Assembly: GCA_022703965.1 (NCBI GenBank)
Contig: JAKJHH010000005.1
Location: 1-39,629 of the forward strand
Length of the DNA: 39,629 nt
Source: Verrucomicrobiota bacterium
Lineage (GTDB): Bacteria; Verrucomicrobiota; Lentisphaeria; Victivallales; UBA1829
Direction: 5' to 3'
Of this stretch, positions 15,677 to 24,119 are shown piece after piece. The translations under genes and the position numbers were made by a program. The notes below the pieces were generated by a model, which was not told the DNA's origin, ran no database searches, and saw nothing but the letters and a program-made list of their open reading frames with translations. Positions within the stretch are counted from its first letter, which is position 1, and the number at the start of each line of letters is the position of its first letter.

Positions 15677-16474
15677 CTAAAACATTACGGAGATTTGATT
15701 CTTTACCAGAAGTACGTCACGGACTGCATTAAGCTCCTCCTCGTCAATCCTCAAAGCCGATGCAAAACTTCTTATAAACTTCTGTTCGGAACTCCTCAAC
15801 GCTCCGTCGGCCATTCCGGCCTCAAAGAGATGAGCCAGACAACAGAGCGCCTGCTGACGGTTCAGATATGCCAGTTCCTCGAAAAGCTTTTCCGCATCAT
15901 GGTTTTTGAAGAAAGCCAGCCCTTCCTGAAGTAAATCCTGCCTGCTTTCAAAAAGTTTCTTTATATAATCGTCTTCCGAAGCGTCTATAGAGTCATCAGC
16001 CACGGCCTCGAACATCAACAGAGCGGCAAGCCCGGCCATCGGACTTATGGACTGCTTCCGCGAAACAGCTTCTGCAAGCGGTGCTTCGTAATCAGGCACA
16101 GCTGTCGGCTTTGCTGTGGCAGACGGCTTTATTTTTTCCATGAGCTCCAAAACCGCCTGCTTATCAAAAGAAGAGAATTTGAATGAATAAGGTCTTCCCT
16201 TTAAAGTCGCGTCAAGAAAGAGATTATAGCTCTCTATTCGCGTCTTGAATTCAGGAACTCCGTCAATTGCCAGATTATGATCTACAATATGATAGGATTC
16301 CTCTCCAAGATTTCTGTAAAACAGGAATATTTCCGGCAGATATACTGCCATATATGACTCGCCAGGAACTCCGCCGGGAGCTCCTCCTGCCCTCAAAATC
16401 GACAGGGCTGTCCGTCCGGGAAGCCTTGCTTCCAGATCTTTCCGTACCTTTTCCGGTAGAAATATATATTCCAA
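15677..16474 (-). CDS. TerB-like domain protein
   Basis: A 265-residue soluble protein. The first 110 residues form a beta-rich domain (ESYMAVYLPEIFLFYR, RPYSFKFSSFDKQ) of unknown type, possibly PH-like. A Pro/Ala linker follows at about 118-135. Residues about 140-265 are helical and resemble TerB/DnaJ-associated TerB domains: ADDSIDASEDDYIKKLF and AGMADGALRSSEQKFIRSFA are two acidic metal-binding-like stretches of the expected form. TerB-family proteins occur in stress and envelope-associated systems; the specific job here is not known. First gene of a three-gene unit with the LPS-kinase-like protein and the ankyrin lipoprotein. Confidence 0.7.
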   Translation of the reverse strand: MEYIFLPEKVRKDLEARLPGRTALSILRAGGAPGGVPGESYMAVYLPEIFLFYRNLGEESYHIVDHNLAIDGVPEFKTRIESYNLFLDATLKGRPYSFKFSSFDKQAVLELMEKIKPSATAKPTAVPDYEAPLAEAVSRKQSISPMAGLAALLMFEAVADDSIDASEDDYIKKLFESRQDLLQEGLAFFKNHDAEKLFEELAYLNRQQALCCLAHLFEAGMADGALRSSEQKFIRSFASALRIDEEELNAVRDVLLVKNQISVMF

Positions 16475-16500
16475 GATCCAGCTCCTAATCCTTCAAGCAC

Positions 16501-16529
16501 TTGTCAGATATAAAATATTGAGCTAATAT
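16501..16529 (+). promoter_or_regulatory. Promoter of the Sua5/TsaC gene
   Basis: TTGTCA (16501-16506), 17-nt spacer, TAATAT (16524-16529), about 40 bp before the start codon. The region is shared with the divergent TerB-like gene, whose own promoter is less clear. Confidence 0.5.
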
Positions 16530-16566
16530 AATTGTCTGTTCCCAGCAATCAAATAAAATCCGGAAT

Positions 16567-17175
16567 ATGATTATGAACGAATTTTCAACATCCTCATCAT
16601 CCATAGCTCCTCTTTGCAGAATATTGTCAGAAAAAGGCTCCGTCGTCCTTATACCTACCGAAACCGTTTACGGACTCGGATGCGATGCCACAGATCCCGT
16701 TGCAACAGGGAAAATATACGACTTGAAAAAACGTGCGGACAACAAACCTTTGGCAATATTCGTAAGACATGTCAGAATGCTGGACGGCATGGGGATACGT
16801 CTCCCCAAGGCAGCAGAAAAAATTGCGGATGCATTCTGTCCCGGCCCCATCACTCTTGTTGTTCCGGACGGCAGAGGCTCAACTTTCGGATTCAGAATAC
16901 CGGATCATCCCTTTGTCCTTGAACTTCTCGAACAGTATGGACGCCCCCTCGCGGTAACAAGCGCCAATTTATCAGGAGAACCCGCAGCGCTTTCCGTAAA
17001 GGAAGCCCTCGCCTCAATCCAAGGAGAACCCGACGCAGTCGTGGACGGCGGCGCACTCCCCGCGGATTCCAAGGCTTCAACAGTCATAATGGTATTTGAG
17101 GACAGCAGTTTCAAAATCCTCCGTCCCGGCCCCGTGACTGAGGATGATATCCGCAAGGCCTTGGCAGGTCTTTAA
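16567..17175 (+). CDS. tsaC: L-threonylcarbamoyladenylate synthase (Sua5/YciO/YrdC family)
   Basis: A 202-residue protein matching the single YrdC-type domain of TsaC, without the extra Sua5 C-terminal domain. Seen motifs: the substrate-binding VVLIPTETVYGLGCDA near the N-terminus, KIYDLKKRADNKPLAIFV, PGPITLVV and the SANLSGEPA loop. It makes threonylcarbamoyl-AMP from threonine, bicarbonate and ATP for the t6A37 modification of ANN-decoding tRNAs. Two in-frame ATGs (16567 and 16573) are possible; GGA lies only 2 nt before the first, so the second may be used. A short hairpin (TTGGCAGG/CCTGCCAA, 17161-17184) covers its stop. Confidence 0.93.
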   Translation: MIMNEFSTSSSSIAPLCRILSEKGSVVLIPTETVYGLGCDATDPVATGKIYDLKKRADNKPLAIFVRHVRMLDGMGIRLPKAAEKIADAFCPGPITLVVPDGRGSTFGFRIPDHPFVLELLEQYGRPLAVTSANLSGEPAALSVKEALASIQGEPDAVVDGGALPADSKASTVIMVFEDSSFKILRPGPVTEDDIRKALAGL

Positions 17176-17197
17176 CCCTGCCAAAGTCTGAAATTAT

Positions 17198-19438
17198 TCA
17201 GCACACAAAGTCCAATTTTTCTCCGGCGGCAAGATCGGCCTCGAATGGGAAGCTGACTTTTACGGGCTGTCCGTTGCGGATCAGATTCATCGAAGTTTCA
17301 CCCTGAACGATAAGCTTCAGTTTGGCGGGAACAGGACTTGATATCTCAAGCTTTTCCATGCGTCCCTTGCGCTTTTCGCCCGAGACACAGAGTCCGGCTG
17401 TCGTTCTTACATCTTTGAAGGAAAGATCCTTCCAGCGCTCGGGAATTCCGCCGAGCACTCTTGTCGTCCCTGAATGAGTATGAGCAAGCATTTCAAGCAG
17501 AGCAGAAGCGCTTCCCATAGTTCCATCGATCTGCATAACCTCGGAATCCTCTTTCGGCTTTACCATATCATGACGGCGATGCGCGATGAGGCCTCTGAAT
17601 CGCGGCAGATAAACTGTTGTCAGTCCCTCGTTCACGAAAATATGACGCCACATTTCGAGCAGAACCGAAGGCGCTTCATTAAAGCCGAGTCTTGCCTGAA
17701 GAATCGCAGCCCACGGAATACACCATTCACTCCATTGTCCCATTCCCATGAGAATCCAGCGGTCTATGGAGTTGTTGAGAATTTCCTCTTCCTCCGCGTT
17801 GAGCTTTCCGCCGAAACTGTCGAACGGATAAACTCCGCCCAGATGGGAATGATGTCTGTGACAGGTGTCGAGATCCTGTCCTTCCCATATTGCGATATGC
17901 TTTTCCATCTGTAAGTGAGGGTCAAGATTTTCAGCCACGGTGAAATTCGGAACTTTGGAGCGCATTTCAGACCAGAAAGGACGCTCAGGAATATTCAGGA
18001 CTTTGCAGGATTCTCCAAGCGCATCAAGCAACATGTGAATCGCGGCAAGCTGATAAGACGGATCGCGTCCCGCCTTCTGACCGCCGGGATTTCTGCATCC
18101 ATATTCAGCGGAAATCGCAAGAGGTATAGAAAGTTTTCCATTGCGTTCCTCAAGCATTGCCTCGTAGACTCTCAATATACCTGCCATGAATGGAACTGCC
18201 CGTTTAGCGAGAAATTCCTTATCGCCTGTCTGCTTGTAGTAAAGCCAGTAAAGAAGGGCAGTCCACGCTCCGCAAGCCTGGTCAAGAATCGATCCGGCCA
18301 TAAGCCATCCGCACTGGAACCCCTTGTCATCGACGGCGTGAGTGAGCAGAAGTCCGTCGTCGATTCCCAGCAGAGTTTTCGCGTTATGACGCATGTTCGC
18401 CATAAACTGTTCCGACTCCAGCATATCGAAAAGCGGCATCAGATGTTTGAGTTTGCCTGTCTGGAGCGCAAGCGTATAGACCTGCTGAACATTAACATTA
18501 AAATGATAATCGCCCGACCACTGCGCATTGTGATATTCCTCAATCCAGGGGCCCTGAAGTCCTGCCGCCACAGGCTTGACGCTGTCGGGCGAAGTCGAGC
18601 CCGCAAACTTGTAGAGACAATACTTATAGAACTTGTTGAAAAACTCGTCAGGAAGCTCAATCTGCGGACAATCCTTCCAGTATTCCTTCCACCATTTTCC
18701 GGTCTCCGACACAATTTTCGAGGCTCTGGATTTAGCTTCATCAATGAGCTCCAAGGCATTTTTTAGAGCCTCTTCATCATTTGCGCCAAGCTCAAGTGAT
18801 ATTATCTTCAAGCCCTTGCCGCAGTCTTTGCAGACGGCTGCCAGCGAGGGATCGGCGGGACAAGACTGCATCCATGCCTCGTAATCTTTGCCGGAGGATT
18901 TCTGAGGAGCCTTGAAAGCGTATTTGGAAAGCCACTTGCGCGACTTCTCAAAATCCCAGGACGGCACTGTTTTTACTGATGCAATGATTCCGGACGGATC
19001 GTTAAGGATCACAAGATTCTCTTTCATCGACATAAGGATGGAAAGCGTTTTGCCGTTTGAGGCTGTCACTGTAATGATTCCGCTCTTGTACTCAAGCGAA
19101 AGTTTTTCCAGCTTGATTCCCGAAGCAGGAACAAACTCGAAACGTCCCATCGGCACTCTCTGCGGTTTGAAAACATCTTCAGGCCATTTGAGACGCAGAA
19201 ATGCCCTTTCCACAGCCTCGCCGTTCAGAGGATCTACCGACTCTATCGCTTTCTTATAAGTGGTTCCTTCAACAACTGTTTCGCCGCCGCGATGATCCCA
19301 GAAATCCGCACGGTTCACTGTAATGTTCAGATTTTCTTTGCCCCAGACCATGATTCCGGCGTTTCCATTACCTGCGACAATTCCGCAGTGAGTTCTCGGT
19401 ACAGGAAAATCAAATTCCAGCTTGCTGATGCTTTTCAT
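17198..19438 (-). CDS. GH95-like glycoside hydrolase (alpha-L-fucosidase family), cytoplasmic
   Basis: A 746-residue protein with the GH95 layout: an N-terminal beta-sandwich beginning GIVAGNGNAGIMVWG (compare the family's P-I-G-N-G-x-L-G-A-M-V), a helical linker, an (alpha/alpha)6 barrel from about 260 to 640 with EYHNAQWSGDYHFNVNVQ, GRDPSYQLAAIHML and HRHHSHLGGVYPF, and a C-terminal beta domain. GH95 enzymes cleave alpha-1,2-L-fucosides or alpha-L-galactosides by inversion. Family members are usually exported; this one has no signal peptide, so it would act on imported oligosaccharides. It is divergent from a GntR/LacI-type chimera with a shared operator. Confidence 0.85.
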   Translation of the reverse strand: MKSISKLEFDFPVPRTHCGIVAGNGNAGIMVWGKENLNITVNRADFWDHRGGETVVEGTTYKKAIESVDPLNGEAVERAFLRLKWPEDVFKPQRVPMGRFEFVPASGIKLEKLSLEYKSGIITVTASNGKTLSILMSMKENLVILNDPSGIIASVKTVPSWDFEKSRKWLSKYAFKAPQKSSGKDYEAWMQSCPADPSLAAVCKDCGKGLKIISLELGANDEEALKNALELIDEAKSRASKIVSETGKWWKEYWKDCPQIELPDEFFNKFYKYCLYKFAGSTSPDSVKPVAAGLQGPWIEEYHNAQWSGDYHFNVNVQQVYTLALQTGKLKHLMPLFDMLESEQFMANMRHNAKTLLGIDDGLLLTHAVDDKGFQCGWLMAGSILDQACGAWTALLYWLYYKQTGDKEFLAKRAVPFMAGILRVYEAMLEERNGKLSIPLAISAEYGCRNPGGQKAGRDPSYQLAAIHMLLDALGESCKVLNIPERPFWSEMRSKVPNFTVAENLDPHLQMEKHIAIWEGQDLDTCHRHHSHLGGVYPFDSFGGKLNAEEEEILNNSIDRWILMGMGQWSEWCIPWAAILQARLGFNEAPSVLLEMWRHIFVNEGLTTVYLPRFRGLIAHRRHDMVKPKEDSEVMQIDGTMGSASALLEMLAHTHSGTTRVLGGIPERWKDLSFKDVRTTAGLCVSGEKRKGRMEKLEISSPVPAKLKLIVQGETSMNLIRNGQPVKVSFPFEADLAAGEKLDFVC

Positions 19439-19467
19439 ATTTTCTCCATTTTTTCCTGATTTTACTC

Positions 19468-19496
19468 TTGCATCAGGAAAGATAATGTTATATAAT
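19468..19496 (+). promoter_or_regulatory. Promoter of the GntR/LacI-type chimera gene
   Basis: TTGCAT (19468-19473), 17-nt spacer, TATAAT (19491-19496). The last part of the spacer is TAATGTTA (19483-19490), a half-site that repeats 10 bp later across the -10, as in the regulator promoter at 6077-6105. Confidence 0.75.
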
Positions 19497-19524
19497 GTTA
19501 ATAACTTTTAAAACATTAACATTA
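19483..19524. promoter_or_regulatory. Operator array between GH95 and its regulator
   Basis: TAATGTTA (19483-19490) is followed by a 10-bp perfect inverted repeat, TAATGTTAAT (19493-19502) and ATTAACATTA (19515-19524), with a 12-nt spacer. The sites overlap the -10 of the regulator promoter and lie just downstream of the -10 of the GH95 promoter, so one protein could repress both. Confidence 0.75.
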
Positions 19525-19553
19525 ATTATAAAACGCTTTTACGATGAATGCAA
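19525..19553 (-). promoter_or_regulatory. Promoter of the GH95 gene
   Basis: On the minus strand TTGCAT (19548-19553) and TATAAT (19525-19530) are separated by 17 nt. The -35 lies inside the first codons of the divergent regulator, so transcription would begin over the operator array and leave a leader of roughly 80 nt. Confidence 0.7.
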
Positions 19554-20626
19554 GACGCAAAGAGATTTTCAAGTATATAATCGGGCTCATAAACGACAAA
19601 AAGCTTCAGGAGGGAGATAAGATCCCGACTGAAAACGAACTTGCGATAATGTTCAATACCAATCGCATGAACGCCCATTTTGCCATCAAAGCACTCGAAA
19701 GCGAAGGAATCGTAAAAAGCAACAAGAAGCAGGGAACAACAGTAATAAAGAAGTGGACTGACGAAGGAAGTCTCAATAAAGCCCTTTCCTCAGGAGCCGG
19801 CACTGTCAAAATATTCGCCTCTCCCTCAAAAGCCACCGGCATACACTGGAGCGAAAACAGCGTCCTCTCCCTCGAAAGCATACTCAACGGACGCGGCTGC
19901 CGCGTAATACATACAGACATGCCTGAGGATACGGAAAGCTTTAGAGCAGAACTTGAAAAGAAAAATCACGAGCTCAAAGCCGTAGTGCTTTTTCAGGAGG
20001 CGAAAGATCTCAATATAATCATGCAGTCTCTGGACAGCCTTGAGAAGCTTCCATGTCCTGTAATTCTTTTCTCACGCGGAGAATCCGCGCTGGAGGAATT
20101 CCCTTTTCACATGCTTGCGCTCAATCCCTATAGAGAAGGAGTTCTGGCCTCGGATTACGCTTCCGATCCTGCCAATGCCTTTGAAAAAATAATATTCCTG
20201 GCTCCTGACACGATAAGGAACTCCTACTGGTGCTCAAAACGAGTGGAAGGATTCAGACAAGGAGCCTCAAAGCATGGATTTCCTTTTGAATGCCCCGAAG
20301 GCAATATCCTTGAGATAAGCCGCCAAGCCCTGAAATCCATAAAGAGCGGAAGCGACAAGCATCTCATTGTTCTCGCAAACGACAAGAAAGCCGCATTCTT
20401 CATTGAACTTGCAACAAAAGACAAATTGGAAGCAGGCAAAGACTTCCATACTCTTTCCTTCGACAACAACCCTCTCTACAGAAACCGTAACCTGACAACA
20501 ATAGCTCCACCGCTTGAAGAAACAGGAAAGCTGCTTGCCGACATGATCTTCAGCATCCCGCCGCGCAAACACGGAGTGCAGTATATCGTCAAAGCCGATT
20601 CAAGACTCATAAAACGCACTACCTGA
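19544..20626 (+). CDS. GntR-type HTH fused to LacI-like ligand-binding domain (AraR-like regulator)
   Basis: A 360-residue protein. Residues about 1-70 are a GntR winged helix (KKLQEGDKIPTENELAIMF, NRMNAHFAIKALESEGIV, KKQGTTVI). Residues about 85-360 look like a type-1 periplasmic-binding fold of the LacI/GalR effector kind: IHWSENSVLSLESILNGRG, LIVLANDKKAAFFIEL, and DFHTLSFDNNPLYRNRNLTT, the stretch that usually ends strand F in such domains. This is the domain order of AraR. It should release its operator (19483-19524) on binding a sugar, perhaps L-fucose or L-galactose given the GH95 neighbour; the ligand is inference. The reading frame begins about 48 bp after the -10. Confidence 0.9.
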   Translation: MNARRKEIFKYIIGLINDKKLQEGDKIPTENELAIMFNTNRMNAHFAIKALESEGIVKSNKKQGTTVIKKWTDEGSLNKALSSGAGTVKIFASPSKATGIHWSENSVLSLESILNGRGCRVIHTDMPEDTESFRAELEKKNHELKAVVLFQEAKDLNIIMQSLDSLEKLPCPVILFSRGESALEEFPFHMLALNPYREGVLASDYASDPANAFEKIIFLAPDTIRNSYWCSKRVEGFRQGASKHGFPFECPEGNILEISRQALKSIKSGSDKHLIVLANDKKAAFFIELATKDKLEAGKDFHTLSFDNNPLYRNRNLTTIAPPLEETGKLLADMIFSIPPRKHGVQYIVKADSRLIKRTT

Positions 20627-20658
20627 AAAGCAATCGAAGTAAAAAGTCCGGCGCTTTT
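20627..20658. terminator. Possible weak bidirectional terminator
   Basis: GTAAAAAG and CTTTTTTAC pair around tccggcg (20639-20662) between two convergent genes, with A/T runs on both sides. The stem is AT-rich and contains a bulge, so strength is doubtful. Confidence 0.35.
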
Positions 20659-21123
20659 TTACAAACTCATAAATCTGGAGGGATCGAGGACGGAAATCAG
20701 GCCTTTTTCAGTTTTGCAGATGGACACTGTATAACGGCTTTTCACCGAGCCGGAAACAGAGGATATATCATGGGCGGAAGTCCATGCTTCAAGATCACTG
20801 TTCTTTGAACTGAAAATCTCGCCTGCCCTGTCGACGAGAATACCGAAGGCAGGACCGGTGCTTTCCTTGAAGAAAATCAGATCTTCAGAAGCAGGACGCG
20901 GAGCCTCGTTTCCTATCATTTTCCTGAAATCCAGAACAAGGTTGATTTCGCCTCGCACATTAATGTAGCCGCGCACGATATCCGGAGCATGAAAGACAGG
21001 AGTAATCGTGCTCAGTTCATGATGACTGCGCACCTCTTTGACATCGTTAGCCTTTACGGCAAAAGTCTGTCCGTCGCTTATGAAAGAATAAAGCTGTGTA
21101 TGTGAGTCAGAGTTTTCCTTCAT
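20659..21123 (-). CDS. cheW: CheW-like chemotaxis coupling protein
   Basis: A 154-residue single CheW domain. QLYSFISDGQTFAVKANDVKEV is the entry strand and helix; PDIVRGYINVRGEINLVLDFRKM is the characteristic centre (the G-x-(I/V)-N-(V/L)-R-G-x-I-x-x-V phrase); GILVDRAGEIFSS follows. CheW tethers the kinase CheA to receptors at the inner face of the membrane. Its ATG overlaps the cheA stop by 4 nt (ATGA), so the two are translationally coupled. There is no methyl-accepting receptor gene nearby; the candidate input is the double-Cache protein at the head of the operon. Confidence 0.93.
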   Translation of the reverse strand: MKENSDSHTQLYSFISDGQTFAVKANDVKEVRSHHELSTITPVFHAPDIVRGYINVRGEINLVLDFRKMIGNEAPRPASEDLIFFKESTGPAFGILVDRAGEIFSSKNSDLEAWTSAHDISSVSGSVKSRYTVSICKTEKGLISVLDPSRFMSL

Positions 21124-24095
21124 TGTGATGCCGCCTTTTTTTCAGGGTTGTATCTGGCAAAGAACTTGGCAATCTGCGAGAGGAATTTTTCACGCTCAAT
21201 CTTGACGATATAATCGGAAAAGCCGCTCTGAAACGCAGTCCTGCGGTCGTGATCGGAATCAAGGGAAGTGAGGGCAATAGCGGGAAGCTCTCTCGTCTCG
21301 GGGTTTGCCCTGACAGCCTCGACAAGACGCCAGCCGTTAACAAAGGGCATTTCAAGGTCGGAGAGCAGCATGTCGAATTTCTGTCTCCCGAGGATTTCCA
21401 GAGCTTCACGTCCGTTTGCCGCAGTCGTAACATGATAATTGTCGGACTCAAGATATTTACGCACAAGCTGACGGAAAAAAGGAGTATCCTCAGCGAGCAG
21501 AATTCTGATCTTGGAATTTGCATCCCGGTCACGTTTCTGAACGTCTTCACCGGCAAACCATTCGGGCTCGATCTTTTCGATGACCCTGTAGATATCCGGA
21601 AATATGACGATTTTAGGTCCTACGGTGGCGCTTCCGATGATACCGTCTTCCACATATCCGCGTGAATCGAAATGAGCAACAATGTCCTCGATTTCCTCGA
21701 ACTCCGAAGCAAGAATTCCGAAAGGACGCTTTATGTGCTTGGGCAGAATAAGGAACATATCGTCCTTTATCTCACACGGAGAAACATTGAGTGCCTGATC
21801 CAGACTGACAACCTGAGTCGGCACGCCGTCCACCGTCACGAAACGACGATTGCCGATGATCTGAATGTTTTCAGCTTTAATCCAGTCGACACGCTTTATC
21901 AGGGCAAGAGAAATTGCAAACTTCTCATGAGGTCCGCTGCGGAAGCTGAGTACTTTCTGAGCATCATCCGAACGCGCTACAATCACCTCCGGCTCATGCT
22001 CGACACTTGAAGAGGATGAGCCGTGGATGTGTCCCAGCGCATGTTTGCCGATTCCATCTATATCAAGAATCATGGAAACAGAGCCGTCGCCGAGGATCAT
22101 TGCTCCGAGGTAACACTTGAGATTCTTGAGCATGGGATGCATCGGTTTGACGACGATTTCTTCAGTCCCGACAACTTTATCCACCACAAGCCCGTAATGT
22201 CTGGAACCGACTTTCACAACAGCGATATTCAAGGAACGCAAACCGGCGCTTGTCAAGAGAGCCGCATTCTGTTCAGCGGCAGCGTTTGAACTTGCTATTT
22301 CGGCGCGCTTCGCATCGCTAAACGGACTTGCACTGCGCAAAACTTCGTTGAAGCGGACAAGCTGCACAATCCCGCCGTGATAACGGAAGACTTCCTGCCC
22401 GTTGAAGATTTCAATTTTACCTGCGATTTCCTTGCCGAAAAGACATACCACTTCTTCGAGGTTGACTTGAGGGATGGCAAAGCGCTGTCCTGACGACTCA
22501 ATCAGCAAACTCGACATGATAGCCAGAGTCAGCGGCAAAGAGAGGGTGAGCGTTGTTCCCTTGCCCGGAATTGAATCAATGTCCAGAGAGCCGCTGAGTT
22601 TTTCTATTGCGCTCTTAACTACATCCATCCCCACGCCGCGGCCTGAGATTTCACTTACTTTGGAGGCTGTGGAAAAACCCGGCAACATGATAAGTGAAAG
22701 TATCTGTCTGGGCTGAAAATGACGTAAATCGTCAGCAGTCTTCAAACCTTTTTCAATCACTTTCCGGCGTATCATTTCGGGGTCAATTCCCTTGCCGTCG
22801 TCCGCAATGCTTACAATAATCTGTCCGCCTTCGTGACGAGCCTGAACAAATATTTTGCCCCCCGGAGTCTTACCGACTTTTACTCTGTCAGGCGGATCCT
22901 CGATGCCGTGATCGCAGCAGTTGCGGATCATATGAGTAAGGGGATCGGCAAGAGATTCAAGGATAGTCTTGTCAACTTCAACGTCTTCACCGGCTATTTC
23001 AATGTCAATCTGCTTGTTAAGTCTTGAGGCAAGATCACGCACAATTCGCGGGAGCTTCCCGAAAACATTACCAAGAGGCTGCATGCGTATATTCATGACA
23101 GAATTCTGAAGTTCCGAAGTCACGGCGTTGAAACGACGACTGATCTCGCTTGCCATTCCGTCCTGACGTCCTGTAAAATACTGCATATGCTGATTTCTGA
23201 CAAGCACAAGCTCGCTGGCAAGATTCATAAGATGATCAAGCACCTCTACATTGATTCTGACAGTCTCGGTTCTCACGGTTTTTCTGACATGGGCTTCCTG
23301 AGCAGCTTCAGGCGCAGGTATAGGAATTGAAGGCGTCAGCTGAACTTTTGCAGGAGCCTCCTGAAGCGGCGGATTGGAAGGCCATGACGCGGCAGGCGCA
23401 GAAGAAGAAGGCTGAATTTTAAGCTGAAGAATTTCACTGCCTTCTGTTACTACAGCCGCTCCTATCATATCCGGATCAAGCATGGTCGCGAAAAAGAGTT
23501 TTATTCCGCCAGCGATGCTTTGACGTTCAATGGACTGTCCGAAGTTCATAAGTTCATTGAAAGCCTCCTCGCATTCATCAGGATTTCCTTTAATGTGAAT
23601 TTCGTAAAAGAATGAGGAGGAAGCAGGAAGCTTGTCAATAATTTCCTGAGTAAGCACAAATGAAGCGGCCTTCAAACTTTTCGCCGGAGCAGAAGCCGCA
23701 GCAGGACTTTTTCCCGAAACAATGCTTTCAAAAGCCGAAAGCAGAGCGGAACACTCAGTGTGCTCATCTTTTCCGGCTACATCAAGCATTTTATTAAGGA
23801 CATCCACTCCTTGCAGAAGCTTTTCGATGAGATCAGGTCTTGCCTCAAGCTTTCCGGAACGCACAAGAGAAAGCACGTTCTCCATGGAGTGTGAAAAGGC
23901 ATTTATAGCCTCAAGATTCAGAAAACCCGCCGCGCCTTTTATGGAGTGTATGCCGCGAAAAATCCTGTCTATAAGCTCCTTCTTTTCTCCATCCTGAGCG
24001 CTGTCCAGCTCAAGCAAAAGCTGCTCCGACTCGGCAAGATGCTCGGAGGCCTCGGAAATGAACTCCTCAAGGAGTGTGGAATCTGTATTTTCCAT
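21120..24095 (-). CDS. cheA: Hybrid CheA kinase with two CheW-like domains and a receiver domain
   Basis: A 991-residue protein. Domains in order: Hpt (1-125) with GIHSIKGAAGF and phospho-His50; a P2-like middle domain (about 145-228); a Pro/Ala linker; the dimerisation helices (275-340, LMNLASELVLVRNQ); the ATPase (350-520) with HMIRNCCDHGIED, ADDGKGID and GRGVGMDVV; a first CheW-like domain (525-690); a second CheW-like region (about 700-850, LSFRSGPHEKFAISLALIKR); and a receiver domain (863-980) with Asp870, phospho-acceptor Asp913, Thr943 and Lys965. The Pro that normally follows the receiver Lys is replaced (VKIE). The layout is that of FrzE/ChpA-type or other alternative-function CheAs, not the simple flagellar enzyme. 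It starts 24 bp after the Cache gene and overlaps cheW by 4 nt. Confidence 0.93.
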   Translation of the reverse strand: MENTDSTLLEEFISEASEHLAESEQLLLELDSAQDGEKKELIDRIFRGIHSIKGAAGFLNLEAINAFSHSMENVLSLVRSGKLEARPDLIEKLLQGVDVLNKMLDVAGKDEHTECSALLSAFESIVSGKSPAAASAPAKSLKAASFVLTQEIIDKLPASSSFFYEIHIKGNPDECEEAFNELMNFGQSIERQSIAGGIKLFFATMLDPDMIGAAVVTEGSEILQLKIQPSSSAPAASWPSNPPLQEAPAKVQLTPSIPIPAPEAAQEAHVRKTVRTETVRINVEVLDHLMNLASELVLVRNQHMQYFTGRQDGMASEISRRFNAVTSELQNSVMNIRMQPLGNVFGKLPRIVRDLASRLNKQIDIEIAGEDVEVDKTILESLADPLTHMIRNCCDHGIEDPPDRVKVGKTPGGKIFVQARHEGGQIIVSIADDGKGIDPEMIRRKVIEKGLKTADDLRHFQPRQILSLIMLPGFSTASKVSEISGRGVGMDVVKSAIEKLSGSLDIDSIPGKGTTLTLSLPLTLAIMSSLLIESSGQRFAIPQVNLEEVVCLFGKEIAGKIEIFNGQEVFRYHGGIVQLVRFNEVLRSASPFSDAKRAEIASSNAAAEQNAALLTSAGLRSLNIAVVKVGSRHYGLVVDKVVGTEEIVVKPMHPMLKNLKCYLGAMILGDGSVSMILDIDGIGKHALGHIHGSSSSSVEHEPEVIVARSDDAQKVLSFRSGPHEKFAISLALIKRVDWIKAENIQIIGNRRFVTVDGVPTQVVSLDQALNVSPCEIKDDMFLILPKHIKRPFGILASEFEEIEDIVAHFDSRGYVEDGIIGSATVGPKIVIFPDIYRVIEKIEPEWFAGEDVQKRDRDANSKIRILLAEDTPFFRQLVRKYLESDNYHVTTAANGREALEILGRQKFDMLLSDLEMPFVNGWRLVEAVRANPETRELPAIALTSLDSDHDRRTAFQSGFSDYIVKIEREKFLSQIAKFFARYNPEKKAASQ

Positions 24096-24119
24096 GATGG
24101 AATCTCCTTGTTATAGAGT

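Noticed and set aside
17161-17184. Hairpin TTGGCAGG/CCTGCCAA as a terminator for tsaC
   Set aside because: No T-tract on either strand; it may be chance or a weak 3' structure.
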